Positions 52,730-62,026 are shown, counted from the stretch's first letter. The stretch: DNA of 64,000 nucleotides from Desulfobacteraceae bacterium UBA5616 (GCA_002423615.1 DIKO01000098.1:26661-90660), one strand, 5' to 3'. Program-made: numbers and translations. The notes: generated by a model not told the origin, from the sequence alone.

Positions 52730-52797
52730 ATTTTTTTGCCGTTAATGTTCATAATATGCAACTTAATATCAATTAAATAAACAAATGGAGGTAAATT

Positions 52798-52962
52798 ATG
52801 CAACAACGGTTTTGCTCGTGTGGATGCACCATCTGGGTGGAATATGGAAGGCCCAATTCAGGCCCGCAAATTTTTTTCAGGTTAAGCGATAAATCTCAGA
52901 GGGTATTTCTCTTCAATTGTCCCTCCTGCCGGCGGCATTTGAGCATCGATGAGCTGGCTTAA
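52798..52962 (+). CDS. Small Cys-rich zinc-ribbon-like protein (54 aa)
   Basis: A short frame with an excellent ribosome site (TGGAGG seven bases before ATG). The product has five cysteines, FCSCGC near the N-terminus (Cys 6, 8 and 10) and CPSC at residues 41-44, which suggests a zinc ribbon. I do not recognise the family. Its stop overlaps the start of the next small frame by 14 bases, which suggests translational coupling. It lies 68 bases after the S24 repressor. Confidence 0.6.
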   Translation: MQQRFCSCGCTIWVEYGRPNSGPQIFFRLSDKSQRVFLFNCPSCRRHLSIDELA

Positions 52963-53167
52963 AGAAACCGAGATTGACCTTTTCAGGGAGGCAGAAAAAA
53001 TGACCCACTACGAATATGACGGAAATTTCCAGGACCTGTTCGAGTACCATGGCAACACAACCATCGAGCATAAACGGAAACACGCCGGGGTCGTGGTTCA
53101 GCATGACTGGATTTTATTTGATTCCATGGAAGAGGCGTCGGAGTATTTTTTCAACCGTTGCGGATAG
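52949..53167 (+). CDS. Small protein of unknown function (72 aa)
   Basis: A charged protein (MSWLKETEIDLFREAEKMTHYEYD...), not a family I recognise. Its ATG lies inside the end of the 54-residue Cys-rich frame, in another reading frame, without its own strong ribosome site, as in coupled pairs. Aromatic residues are frequent (FEYH, HDWILFD, YFFNRCG). It is followed by the RNA methyltransferase gene after 95 bases. Confidence 0.5.
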   Translation: MSWLKETEIDLFREAEKMTHYEYDGNFQDLFEYHGNTTIEHKRKHAGVVVQHDWILFDSMEEASEYFFNRCG

Positions 53168-53262
53168 CGTCACTGTTTGGGAGTGCAGACGGTTTCGTCT
53201 TGAATCCCGGTCCCCCTTATATTAAGAGTTTCTCCTGATCTCAAATTTTTCGGGAGACCGGG

Positions 53263-54447
53263 TTGACCCAGAACAGCGCCTTTTTAAAAAGAATCAAGCG
53301 ACAGGTCGTCGCAAGGAGCCACCGGTTCTTTGCGGCAACGTCCCCCGGACTGAACCGGTTATGCGCCGATGAGCTTTCCGGACTCGTCCTGACGACCCTT
53401 TCGGATATTGAAACCGGCGCCGGCGGGGTCGGGTTTAGGGGCTGGCTTTCGGACCTCTACGAAGCCAACCTGAAACTCCGGACAGCCAACCGCATTCTCA
53501 TGCGGCTTTATGATTTCAAGGCCGCCAATTTCAGGCAGCTTGAAAAAAAAATCCTCGATTTTCCCTGGGAACTCTACCTGTTCCCGGATCAACCTGTACA
53601 GCTCAGCGTAACTGCCGCCCGTTGCCGGCTCTATCACAAGGAAGCCATTGTAAACACCGTCCTTCCCGCCATCGGCCGCAGGCTGACCACAGCCATCGAT
53701 AACGGACAGGCCAAAACCTGTCACCCAGTCCAGCGGATTTTTGTCCGGGGCAGCGACGACCGGTGGGTACTGTCCCTGGACAGCAGCGGCGACAACCTTT
53801 ACAAGCGCGGCATTAAAATCCATGGCGGCAGTGCCCCTATCCGGGAGACGCTGGCGGCTGCGGCATTGCGTATTGCGGGATATGCCGGGCAGGTTCCCCT
53901 GGTGGATCCCATGTGCGGTTCCGGGACCTTTTCCATCGAGGCCGCCATGACCGCAGCGAATATTCCAGCGGGATGGTTCCGGGAATTCGGCTTTATGGAC
54001 TGGCCGTCCTTTCAACCAGGGCAATGGCGCCATATCCGCAAAAAAGCAGAAGATGAAATCGTTCGCCGAACAGAACCCCTGATTTTTGCATCGGATATCG
54101 ACGAAACAGCCTTAACGGCCCTGGAAAGCACGGTTCAAAGCCATGGGTTGTCCGGTTTGATTCATGTCTGCCGGAAAGATTTTTTCAAATGGCGGCCCTC
54201 AGATGAAAACATGGAGAAAGGGCTTGTGGTCCTCAATCCTCCTTACGGCATCCGGATGGAAACCCGAAAAAGCGGCGACAGGCTGTTTTCGGATATCATC
54301 CGGAAACTGGCGGATGATTACAGAGGGTGGTCCTTTATTCTGATCGCGCCGGAACGCAGACTTCTGACCAATGTCCCATTCCCCTATTCGGTTTATCCCA
54401 TTTTCCACGGGGGTCTGGAAGTCGGCCTTGTGGTCGGGAGAATCTGA
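53263..54447 (+). CDS. RlmL-type RNA guanine-N2 methyltransferase (THUMP domain)
   Basis: A 394-residue SAM-dependent RNA methyltransferase of the RlmL/YpsC (COG0116) family. A THUMP/ferredoxin-like RNA-binding part (about 20-160) precedes the catalytic domain with DPMCGSGTFSIEAA (SAM site) and the target-base motif LNPPYGIR. By family it methylates a guanine N2 in 23S rRNA. The start is TTG 53263 behind CGGGAG; no ATG is better placed. Single gene with open spacing on both sides. Confidence 0.88.
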   Translation: MTQNSAFLKRIKRQVVARSHRFFAATSPGLNRLCADELSGLVLTTLSDIETGAGGVGFRGWLSDLYEANLKLRTANRILMRLYDFKAANFRQLEKKILDFPWELYLFPDQPVQLSVTAARCRLYHKEAIVNTVLPAIGRRLTTAIDNGQAKTCHPVQRIFVRGSDDRWVLSLDSSGDNLYKRGIKIHGGSAPIRETLAAAALRIAGYAGQVPLVDPMCGSGTFSIEAAMTAANIPAGWFREFGFMDWPSFQPGQWRHIRKKAEDEIVRRTEPLIFASDIDETALTALESTVQSHGLSGLIHVCRKDFFKWRPSDENMEKGLVVLNPPYGIRMETRKSGDRLFSDIIRKLADDYRGWSFILIAPERRLLTNVPFPYSVYPIFHGGLEVGLVVGRI

Positions 54448-54498
54448 AGGTTCACCGGAAAACTGAATTATTCCGATATATTTTTTTCTTATTCGGAC

Positions 54499-54525
54499 TT
54501 GACGGTGGCATTTGTTCATTATAAT
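54499..54525 (+). promoter_or_regulatory. Candidate promoter for panC-metK-ahcY
   Basis: TTGACG at 54499-54504 and a perfect TATAAT at 54520-54525, with a 15-base spacer. It is the clearest sigma-70-like site in the 150-base gap before panC and lies about 75 bases upstream of the proposed start. Confidence 0.45.
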
Positions 54526-54600
54526 AATACATGATTTTTTGCGCTGATATTAAAACTCGCGCATGTCAAACCGGAACCTTTTTAAGGAAAGGATTTTGCC

Positions 54601-55446
54601 ATCGACATCATTAAATCCGTGGCGGCATGTCAGGTCCGTGCCGACGGCATCAGGAGACAAGGCAAGACCATCGCATTCGTACCCACCATGGGATTTCTCC
54701 ATGAGGGGCATATGACCCTGCTCCGGGAAGGGCGGAAGCGGGCCAATGAACTGGTATTGAGCATTTTCGTCAATCCCGCCCAGTTCGGTCCCAATGAAGA
54801 CTTTGAAACCTACCCCAGAAATCTCGATGGAGATCTGAGCATGGCCGAAAAAGAAGGGGTCGATGCGGTTTTCACCCCCACGGCCCGGGAGCTGTATGGA
54901 GAGAATTTCCAGACCTACGTCAACCTGGAAAAACTCCCGCACCATTTGTGCGGCCTTTCAAGACCGGTTTTTTTCAGGGGGGTGGCCACGGTGGTGACCA
55001 AGCTTTTCAACATCGTAAAACCCCATATCGCCCTGTTCGGCCAGAAGGACTTCCAGCAACTGGCCGTTATCCGGCAAATGGTCAGGGACTTGAATTTCGA
55101 TATCGACATCATCGGGGTGGCCACGGTCAGGGAACCCGACGGGCTGGCGATGAGTTCTCGAAACGCCTACCTGTCTCAGGATCAGCGGCCGTCCGCCCTG
55201 TCGCTGTCCAAATCCCTGGATAACGCCGAATCGGTGGTAAAAAAAGGCGAAACAGACGCCGGGAAAATCATCGCCCATGCATCTTCCCTGATCCTGTCAT
55301 ATCCTGAAACCGAAATCGATTACATCCGGATCTGCGATCCTGACACCCTTGAGGATGTCAGCCGGATTACCGGACCTGTGCTCATGGCCCTGGCCGTCAA
55401 AGTGGGGACAACCCGTTTGATCGACAACCGGGTCTTCCATCCATGA
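54601..55446 (+). CDS. panC: Pantothenate synthetase, probably with an AUC start codon
   Basis: Joins pantoate and beta-alanine with ATP to make pantothenate. The motif VPTMGFLHEGH, NPAQFGPNEDFETYPR, the FGQKDFQQL motif and REPDGLAMSSRN identify it. Standard starts are GTG 54619 or later, but AAGGAAAGGA lies at 54584-54593, seven bases before ATC 54601. From ATC the N-terminus reads M/I-DIIKSV, the usual start of PanC, and an in-frame stop at 54583-54585 rules out anything longer. I therefore place the start at 54601 as a rare ATC codon or a sequence error for ATG. It precedes metK by 54 bases. Confidence 0.9.
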   Translation: MDIIKSVAACQVRADGIRRQGKTIAFVPTMGFLHEGHMTLLREGRKRANELVLSIFVNPAQFGPNEDFETYPRNLDGDLSMAEKEGVDAVFTPTARELYGENFQTYVNLEKLPHHLCGLSRPVFFRGVATVVTKLFNIVKPHIALFGQKDFQQLAVIRQMVRDLNFDIDIIGVATVREPDGLAMSSRNAYLSQDQRPSALSLSKSLDNAESVVKKGETDAGKIIAHASSLILSYPETEIDYIRICDPDTLEDVSRITGPVLMALAVKVGTTRLIDNRVFHP

Positions 55447-55500
55447 CCCCTCTCTTCAAAATGAAAAAATTCAAGACATCCGATACCAAGGAGAATCACC

Positions 55501-56670
55501 ATGAACCATGAAAAATATTTTTTCACATCGGAATCCGTCACCGAAGGACATCCCGACAAGGTGGCCGACGCCATTTCCGATTCCATCCTGGACGCCATCA
55601 TGGAACAGGACAAGAGATGCCGCGTGGCCTGCGAAACTCTGGTCACAACGGGCCTTGCCTTTATCGCCGGGGAAATTTCCACCAGTTGCTATGTGGACAT
55701 CCCCCAGATCGTTCGGAACACCATTCGCGAAATCGGTTATCAGTCCTCCCAGATGGGCTTCGACTGGCAGACCTGTTCCGTTATCACCAGCATCGACCAC
55801 CAGTCCCCGGACATAGCCCAGGGTGTCAATATCGGCGAAGGATTGTTCCTGGAGCAGGGCGCCGGAGACCAGGGTCTGATGTTCGGATTCGCCAGTGACG
55901 AGACCCCCGAACTCATGCCCATGCCCATTATTTTCGCCCATAAATTATGCAAGCGCCTGGCCGAAGTCCGCAAAAACGGGTCCCTGGATTTTTTGCGGCC
56001 CGATGGAAAGGCCCAGGTGACCATCGAATATGAAAACGGAACACCGAAGCGGGTGGACGCCGTGGTCATCGCAGCCCAGCACAAACCCGATGTGGAATAT
56101 GACGAATTGAGAAACGCCATCATCAAAAGCGTTATCAAAAAAGTGATCCCCGAAGAGATGATCGACGGGGAAACCCGGTTTTACATCAATGCCACGGGAC
56201 GTTTCGTCATCGGAGGCCCCATGGGGGACTGCGGCCTGACCGGACGCAAAATCATTGTGGATACCTATGGCGGCCAGGGCAGCCATGGCGGCGGGTGTTT
56301 TTCGGGAAAAGACCCCTCCAAGGTCGATAGGAGCGCTTCCTACATGGGCCGGCATGTAGCCAAAAACATCGTGGCCTCCGGACTGGCCAAAAAATGTGAG
56401 GTCCAAGTGGCCTATGCCATCGGTGTGCCGGAGCCGGTTTCCGTTCTGGTCGATACCATGGGTACTGGAAAGATCTCCGAAAGCCGGATCAAGGATATCA
56501 TCCTGGATGTATTTGATTTAAGACCGGCGGCCATCATCGAATACCTGGACCTGTTGCGACCCATTTACAAGGCCACCGCCGCCTACGGCCATTTCGGCCG
56601 TAAAAATCCCGATTTTACCTGGGAAAAAACCAACATGGCGGAAGTGATCCGTGAAAAAGCGGGAATTTAA
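55501..56670 (+). CDS. metK: S-adenosylmethionine synthetase
   Basis: Makes SAM from methionine and ATP. At 389 residues, with FTSESVTEGHPDKVADAISD, the GAGDQGLMFGFAS motif, GPMGDCGLTGRKI, and GGGCFSGKDPSKVDRSA with the catalytic Lys. AAGGAGAATCACC precedes the ATG. It lies 27 bases before ahcY, which recycles the SAH produced when SAM is used. Confidence 0.98.
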   Translation: MNHEKYFFTSESVTEGHPDKVADAISDSILDAIMEQDKRCRVACETLVTTGLAFIAGEISTSCYVDIPQIVRNTIREIGYQSSQMGFDWQTCSVITSIDHQSPDIAQGVNIGEGLFLEQGAGDQGLMFGFASDETPELMPMPIIFAHKLCKRLAEVRKNGSLDFLRPDGKAQVTIEYENGTPKRVDAVVIAAQHKPDVEYDELRNAIIKSVIKKVIPEEMIDGETRFYINATGRFVIGGPMGDCGLTGRKIIVDTYGGQGSHGGGCFSGKDPSKVDRSASYMGRHVAKNIVASGLAKKCEVQVAYAIGVPEPVSVLVDTMGTGKISESRIKDIILDVFDLRPAAIIEYLDLLRPIYKATAAYGHFGRKNPDFTWEKTNMAEVIREKAGI

Positions 56671-56697
56671 CTGTTCAAATCAGGAGAAAACACCAAG

Positions 56698-57954
56698 ATG
56701 AAATATGACGTTAAGGATATCAAGCTCGCAAAAGAAGGGGCCCGTCGCATTGAATGGGCCAACCAGAGCATGCCGGTGCTCAACCGGATCAGGGAGCGGT
56801 TTGCCCAGGAAAAACCCCTTAAGGGAATCACCGCTGCGGCATGCCTCCATGTCACCACGGAAACGGCCTCCCTGATGCAGACCTTGAAGGCCGGGGGCGC
56901 CAATGTGCTGATCTGCGCATCCAACCCCTTGAGCACCCAGGACGACGTGGCCGCCTCCCTGGTCAAGAATGACAAAATTCCCGTTTTCGCCATCAAGGGG
57001 GAGGACCACAAAACCTATTATTCCCATATCAATGCGGTTCTGGATGCCAAACCCCAGTATACCATGGATGACGGGGCCGACCTGGTGTCCATTCTCCACT
57101 CCGAGCGGACGGAACTCATCAAAGGCATGAAAGGGGGGACCGAGGAAACCACCACGGGGGTTATCCGCCTGAAGAGCATGGCGGCGGACGGTGTTCTTCA
57201 ATATCCCATCATCGCCGTGAACGACGCCAGGACCAAGCATTTTTTCGATAACCGGTACGGCACCGGCCAGAGCACCCTGGACGGTATCATCCGTGCCACC
57301 AACCGCCTCATTGCCGGGACCTATTTTGTGGTCTGCGGCTACGGGTGGTGCGGCAAAGGCCTGGCCATGAGGGCGAGGGGCATGGGGGCCAATGTCGTCA
57401 TCACGGAAATCGACCCCACGGCGGCCTTGGAGGCTGTAATGGACGGCTTCACCGTCATGCCCATCAATGAGGCGGCCAAGATCGGCAGCATCTTCTGCAC
57501 CGTCACAGGAAATGTCAATGTCATCCGGAAGGCCCATTTCAAACTGATGAAGGACGGGGCCATTGTCTGCAACTCGGGTCATTTCAACGTGGAGCTGGAT
57601 CTGGACGGATTGGATGAAATCACTACCGCCAAACGGGAAATCCGGCCCTTCGTGGAGGAACATATCCTGGAAAACGGGCGAAGAATCAATGTCCTCGGGG
57701 AAGGCCGTCTGATCAACCTGGCGGCTGCGGAGGGGCATCCCTCCAGCGTGATGGACATGAGTTTCGCCAATCAGGCCCTGTGCATCGAGTACATGGTCCA
57801 AAACAGCAGCACGCTGGAAAAAGACGTGTACGGGGTCCCCGAGGCCATTGACCGGCAGATCGCCGATGAAAAACTGGGATCCATGGGGATATTCATCGAC
57901 AAGTTGACGGCGGAGCAGAAGAAATATCTCTCCTCCTGGAATATGGGAACCTAA
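56698..57954 (+). CDS. ahcY: S-adenosylhomocysteine hydrolase
   Basis: Splits SAH reversibly to adenosine and homocysteine using bound NAD. At 418 residues, with the NAD motif VCGYGWCGKGLAMRARGMGA, the TTTGV and KSMAADG segments, and the C-terminal helix that ends in an SSWNMGT tail. It lacks the roughly 40-residue insertion of plant-like forms. Co-transcribed with metK, and followed by a bidirectional terminator. Confidence 0.97.
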   Translation: MKYDVKDIKLAKEGARRIEWANQSMPVLNRIRERFAQEKPLKGITAAACLHVTTETASLMQTLKAGGANVLICASNPLSTQDDVAASLVKNDKIPVFAIKGEDHKTYYSHINAVLDAKPQYTMDDGADLVSILHSERTELIKGMKGGTEETTTGVIRLKSMAADGVLQYPIIAVNDARTKHFFDNRYGTGQSTLDGIIRATNRLIAGTYFVVCGYGWCGKGLAMRARGMGANVVITEIDPTAALEAVMDGFTVMPINEAAKIGSIFCTVTGNVNVIRKAHFKLMKDGAIVCNSGHFNVELDLDGLDEITTAKREIRPFVEEHILENGRRINVLGEGRLINLAAAEGHPSSVMDMSFANQALCIEYMVQNSSTLEKDVYGVPEAIDRQIADEKLGSMGIFIDKLTAEQKKYLSSWNMGT

Positions 57955-57972
57955 ACGGAAAAAGCACGCTTA

Positions 57973-58009
57973 AAATCCCCGGTGCGAGATGTTTTGCCAC
58001 CGGGGATTT
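57973..58009. terminator. Bidirectional terminator between ahcY and nadK
   Basis: A perfect 12-bp G/C-rich inverted repeat (57973-57984 and 57998-58009), loop 13 bases, between converging genes. The arms end in A/T so each strand has a short T-run after the stem (ATTTT on the minus strand). Confidence 0.65.
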
Positions 58010-58019
58010 CCTCCCGCCT

Positions 58020-58874
58020 TTATACCCGCCCCCCGCTCCATCTGAGTTTGGCTTTTAACACGTCAAAATAATTTTTTCCCGGAAGGGTGATCAGATGAAC
58101 GGGTTGTGTTCCTTTTTCAATGAGAATTTCATCCTGGCCGTTGATTTCAAATCCCATCTGGCCGTCAAAGGTCAGCATAATATCCGAAGATTTTTTGGCA
58201 AGACGCATTTTAATGCACACGGTATCGGATAATATCAGTGGCCGGTTGGTCAGGGTAAAGGGGCAGATGGGCGTCATGATGATAGCCGGCACCTGGGGAT
58301 GAACAACAGGGCCCCCTGCGGCCAGAGAATAGGCCGTTGAACCCGTCGGGGTGGAAACCACGAGTCCGTCGGCCCGGTAAGTGGTGAGGTAATGCCCGTC
58401 AATCCAGGTTTCAATGCTGGCGAGGCGGGCCAGGGCACCTTTGTTGATGACCACGTCGTTTAATACGGTCTCTCGGACGACCCGGCTTTGATTTCGGATG
58501 ACCCTGGCCGTCAGCCGCATTCTGGGGGTCGTTGTGAAATTTCGCTCCAGTATCGCCTCTGCCGCGGTGAACAGATTTTCTTCGGTGGTTTCGGCCAGAA
58601 AACCCACCTCCCCGAATTTAACGCCCAGGATGGGGATGTTCCGGTCGCCGATCCAGCGCACTGCGCTTAAAAATGTACCGTCCCCGCCCAGTACGAAAAC
58701 GCATAAAAGATCCGCCGGAGCGACGTTACGATCTTCTTCCGGAGGCAGAAGGCCCGGCAGCGGGCTCTCTTTTCGAACCACGGCAACACCCCTAAACGAG
58801 AGCCACCTTTCCAGTTCATCCGATTTTTTACCGGCTTCCGGGTCCTGTTTAACGAATAATCCGATTTTTTCCAT
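58020..58874 (-). CDS. nadK: NAD kinase
   Basis: Phosphorylates NAD to NADP. At 284 residues, with the family motif LGGDGTFLSAVRW, the catalytic GG-D, and the NAD-binding segment DGLVVSTPTGSTAYSLAAGGPVVHP. The substrate site NDVVINKGALARL is also present. A single gene, convergent with ahcY. Confidence 0.95.
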   Translation of the reverse strand: MEKIGLFVKQDPEAGKKSDELERWLSFRGVAVVRKESPLPGLLPPEEDRNVAPADLLCVFVLGGDGTFLSAVRWIGDRNIPILGVKFGEVGFLAETTEENLFTAAEAILERNFTTTPRMRLTARVIRNQSRVVRETVLNDVVINKGALARLASIETWIDGHYLTTYRADGLVVSTPTGSTAYSLAAGGPVVHPQVPAIIMTPICPFTLTNRPLILSDTVCIKMRLAKKSSDIMLTFDGQMGFEINGQDEILIEKGTQPVHLITLPGKNYFDVLKAKLRWSGGRV

Positions 58875-59283
58875 GATGTTGGAATTCCGCCTGAAGTTTC
58901 CCCGGGGTTCGGCATTTCATCGCGAACGCCGTTTTTTATGTCCCGGAAAATTCAATTTCTCAATACCGACAACCCGGTAAAACGGCAACAGTTTTTTAGG
59001 CTTTCCAGGCAATGGCCGTAAAGCCGATTCCCTTTTTGACAAGAATCATCCGGGTAATAAAAAAAGCTGAGGCCGAGACTCCCTTTACCTCCGCATGATT
59101 TGTTTGGAATGCTTCAGGCAGGGGTAACCCCCGGTGCAAATGACGAGGATGGATCTTGAAGCTGTGTAAATTGCTGATTCTTGACCGAAACAATTGACAA
59201 ACTCATCAATTGCTGCTACCCTCCAACAAAAAAATACTATTATATTAATATGTTAATAAAAGCTCAGCTCAAAAGGAGACGCC
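58875..59283. other. 409-base region between divergent nadK and the LOG-family gene
   Basis: I see no gene. A TTGACA at 59194-59199 has no good -10 at the right distance. AT-rich DNA from 59229 to 59260 is followed by AAGGAGACGCC, the ribosome site of the LOG-family gene. A minus-strand frame at 58996-59193 lacks a ribosome site and resembles nothing known. Confidence 0.6.
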
Positions 59284-59943
59284 ATGGACGGTTCTGAGAA
59301 ACAATATTTGATTGATGACCTGAAGCTGGGGGAATCCTGGCGACTTTTTAAAATTATGGGAGAATTCGTAGACGGCGTGGAAGAACTGCATGATTTAGGC
59401 CCTGCCGTCAGTATTTTCGGGTCCGCCAGGATTAAATCCGAAGATCCGGTTTATCACAAGGCCTATCGGATCGCTTCCCTTTTTGCCCGGGAGAAATTCG
59501 CCATCATCACCGGAGGAGGGGGAGGCGTTATGGAAGCGGCCAATAAAGGGGCTGCCGATGTGGAGGGGATGTCCGTAGGCCTGAATATCCGTCTGCCCTT
59601 TGAGCAGATACCCAACCGGTATTCCAATAAAAAACTCGAATTCAAGTACTTTTTCATTCGAAAAGTGATGTTCATTAAATACGCAGCCGCCTACATCGCT
59701 CTTCCCGGCGGATTCGGCACCCTGGATGAATTGTTCGAGGTGGTGACCCTGGTCCAGACCCGCCGGATTAAAACCTCTCCCATTATTCTCGTGGGGAGTG
59801 ATTACTGGGGCGGGATGATCGACTGGATCAAGGCTCGGTTGCTCGACAATAGAATGATATCCGCCCCTGATCTGGATATCCTCCAGGTCATGGATGACCC
59901 GGAAGAAATTCTCAAACGGGTGAAGAAGCTGGTGACCGTTTAA
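59284..59943 (+). CDS. LOG-family (TIGR00730) Rossmann-fold nucleotide phosphoribohydrolase
   Basis: A 219-residue protein of the cytokinin-activating LOG/YgdH family, often misnamed lysine decarboxylase. It carries GGGGGVMEAANKGA and the active-site motif LPGGFGTLDELFEV. The family cleaves nucleoside 5'-monophosphates to base and ribose-5-phosphate. AAGGAG precedes the ATG. Its cellular role here is unknown; no neighbour is tightly linked. Confidence 0.9.
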   Translation: MDGSEKQYLIDDLKLGESWRLFKIMGEFVDGVEELHDLGPAVSIFGSARIKSEDPVYHKAYRIASLFAREKFAIITGGGGGVMEAANKGAADVEGMSVGLNIRLPFEQIPNRYSNKKLEFKYFFIRKVMFIKYAAAYIALPGGFGTLDELFEVVTLVQTRRIKTSPIILVGSDYWGGMIDWIKARLLDNRMISAPDLDILQVMDDPEEILKRVKKLVTV

Positions 59944-60092
59944 AAAACTTTCGGTATGAATTCGCGCGTTCGCCGGAATGACGGATTTTGGACCAAGCTA
60001 TTTAAACTCAGCAGATTTCGTTGTGATCAGGATTCTGCTCGCATAAGCCCGGTTTTAGGAGAATACCCACCGTTATCCTATAGGAAAATGCA

Positions 60093-61136
60093 ATGCGTTT
60101 ATTATTGATCTATCTGTTTACAGCGTTGGTCTTCTCTTTCCTGTGCTCGCTTCTGGAATCGGCACTTTTGTCGGTTACGCCGGGTTTTATGGGCGCTTAC
60201 GAAAAAAAAGCGCCCAAATCCGGTCGCCTGCTGCGAAAGCTGAAGAAGAACATCGACCGCCCGCTGGCCGCCATCCTGAGTCTCAACACCTTGGCGCATA
60301 CGGTTGGAGCGGCCGGTGTCGGTGCTCAATCCATGGTTCTCTTCGGCAGCGATTACGTAGCGGTCACCTCCGCCGTATTAACCCTTCTCATACTAATCCT
60401 GACGGAAATTATTCCCAAAACCATCGGCGCGCTGTATTGGCGGGATCTGGCTACGTTTACGGCCCGAACCGTGCAGAGCATGATTTTCCTGCTCTATCCT
60501 CTGGTCCTTCTCTGTATGACCCTGACCCGGTTGATATCCAGGGGCAAAACAGCACATAGTTTCAGCCGCGAAGAGTTCCAGGCCATTGCCGATATCGGCA
60601 TCAAGGAGGGAAAGTTTCGTGAGGAGGAATCGCGCATCATCAAGAACTTGTTTTTAATGAGAAAATTAAGAGGGGAGGATATCATGACACCCCGGACCGT
60701 CATGTTCACGATGCCCGCAGGGATGACGGTCGGAGAGGCGATCAAAATACCTGACATTAAGTTTTCGAGGATTCCGATTTATCAGGATGATCCTGATGAC
60801 ATCGTCGGGTTTGTTCTGAAAGGAGATATCTACCTGGAAGCTTCGCGCGGCAACCAGGCCAAACCCCTCATTACCCTGCGAAGGGATTTACCGGCGGTTC
60901 CGGAAACGGTTCCACTGATCCAATTGTTTGAACGATTTTTGAAACAACGGCAGCAGGCTATGCTCATGGTGGATGAGCACGGTGGCGTGGCCGGTGTTTT
61001 AACCATGGAAGATATTATTGAAACCCTGCTCGGCATCGAAATCATGGATGAGACGGACACGGTTGCCGATATGCGGGCTTTGGCCAGGCAGCAATGGCTT
61101 AAACGCGCCCGCTCATTGGGGATTGTCATCGAATAG
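60093..61136 (+). CDS. CNNM/CorC-type membrane protein with CBS pair
   Basis: A 347-residue protein: N-terminal DUF21 (CNNM) transmembrane domain (about 1-150) then a CBS-domain pair (about 195-320; EDIMTPRTVMFTMPAG and VVDEHGGVAGVLTMEDIIETLLG-type motifs). The family is linked to Mg2+/metal efflux or regulation; the older name hemolysin is not informative. It lacks the C-terminal CorC_HlyC domain seen in longer relatives. It ends two bases before the convergent LysR gene. Confidence 0.86.
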   Translation: MRLLLIYLFTALVFSFLCSLLESALLSVTPGFMGAYEKKAPKSGRLLRKLKKNIDRPLAAILSLNTLAHTVGAAGVGAQSMVLFGSDYVAVTSAVLTLLILILTEIIPKTIGALYWRDLATFTARTVQSMIFLLYPLVLLCMTLTRLISRGKTAHSFSREEFQAIADIGIKEGKFREEESRIIKNLFLMRKLRGEDIMTPRTVMFTMPAGMTVGEAIKIPDIKFSRIPIYQDDPDDIVGFVLKGDIYLEASRGNQAKPLITLRRDLPAVPETVPLIQLFERFLKQRQQAMLMVDEHGGVAGVLTMEDIIETLLGIEIMDETDTVADMRALARQQWLKRARSLGIVIE

Positions 61137-61138
61137 GG

Positions 61139-62026
61139 TTAAGGGACTTTCAAAAAGTCCAGAAAAGCCTCTCCCAGGGGGGACAGGCTTCTCAGTTTGT
61201 TGCGGGTCACAAAAAAGCTCCGCATCAGATTCAGTCCATCGATTTTAAGGGCTTTCAATTTTCCGGTTTTAATTTCCTCGGCCACGGAGATGATGGAGAG
61301 AACCGACACCCCCACCTTTTGTTTGATGCCCTGGATCACGGAAATGGTCGATCCCATCTCAGCCGTAATTTTCAGTTCATCCACACTGTGCCCTGTTTCC
61401 CCAAGACTTTTGTTGAAGGACTTCAATGTCCCCGATCCTTTTTCCCGGATAATAAAGGGTTCTACAACCAGAAGATCAAAACTGATATGTCTGGTATCGG
61501 CCCATTTATGATCGGACGGCACCACTATCGCCATCTCATCGTCAATCAATTTTGTCTGGACAATTTTTTTGTTGTCGGTACCCGCCCCCACAATCGCAAG
61601 TTCCAGGTCCCCCTCTAAAATTTCCCCGATGATACTCTCCGTATCCCCGACTTTTAATGAAACGATCACATCCGGATATTGTCTGGAGAACTCCCCGATA
61701 ATCCCGGGAAGAATAAACCCCGCGGGGATGGTGCTGCCGCCGATGGAAAGGCGGCCTTTCATTTTACCCTGAAACTGCGACATGACCGTCTCGGTTTCAT
61801 CCCGCAGGGTTAAGAGCTTTCGGGCATACCGGTAGAGCAGATTCCCCGCCTTGGTGGGGAGGGCCTCCTTGCCCAACCGGTCGATCAACAGGCATCCGAA
61901 ATGTTCCTCGAGGTCCTTGACATGACTGCTGACCGTCGGCTGAGACAGATGAACCGCATCCCCCGCTTTTGAAAAACTCTTCAACTCCACGACCTTGCAA
62001 AAAATTTTAAGCTGCCATAAATCCAT
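61139..62026 (-). CDS. LysR-type transcriptional regulator
   Basis: A 295-residue LysR protein: N-terminal helix-turn-helix (MDLWQLKIFCKVVELKSFSKAGDAVHLSQPTVSSHVKDLEE) and a C-terminal effector-binding domain. It resembles the CysL/YwfK-like subgroup and, from its N-terminus, the regulators reported beside selenium-metabolism genes in delta-proteobacteria; no such genes are seen here within the window. Divergent from the GalT-like gene, which it may control. Confidence 0.87.
   Translation of the reverse strand: MDLWQLKIFCKVVELKSFSKAGDAVHLSQPTVSSHVKDLEEHFGCLLIDRLGKEALPTKAGNLLYRYARKLLTLRDETETVMSQFQGKMKGRLSIGGSTIPAGFILPGIIGEFSRQYPDVIVSLKVGDTESIIGEILEGDLELAIVGAGTDNKKIVQTKLIDDEMAIVVPSDHKWADTRHISFDLLVVEPFIIREKGSGTLKSFNKSLGETGHSVDELKITAEMGSTISVIQGIKQKVGVSVLSIISVAEEIKTGKLKALKIDGLNLMRSFFVTRNKLRSLSPLGEAFLDFLKVP

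Noticed and set aside
55447..55500. A SAM or SAH riboswitch before metK or ahcY
   Set aside because: The gaps before metK (54 bases) and ahcY (27 bases) are too short for known SAM/SAH riboswitches, and no matching core was seen.
56680..57801. A 373-codon minus-strand frame opposite ahcY
   Set aside because: Antisense of ahcY; the product is low-complexity in character and resembles no family.
58996..59193. A 65-codon minus-strand frame in the nadK/LOG gap
   Set aside because: No ribosome site, no family, odd composition.
59194..59222. TTGACA at 59194-59199 as the promoter of the LOG-family gene
   Set aside because: At 16-18 bases there is no acceptable -10; AT-rich candidates further on have wrong spacing.
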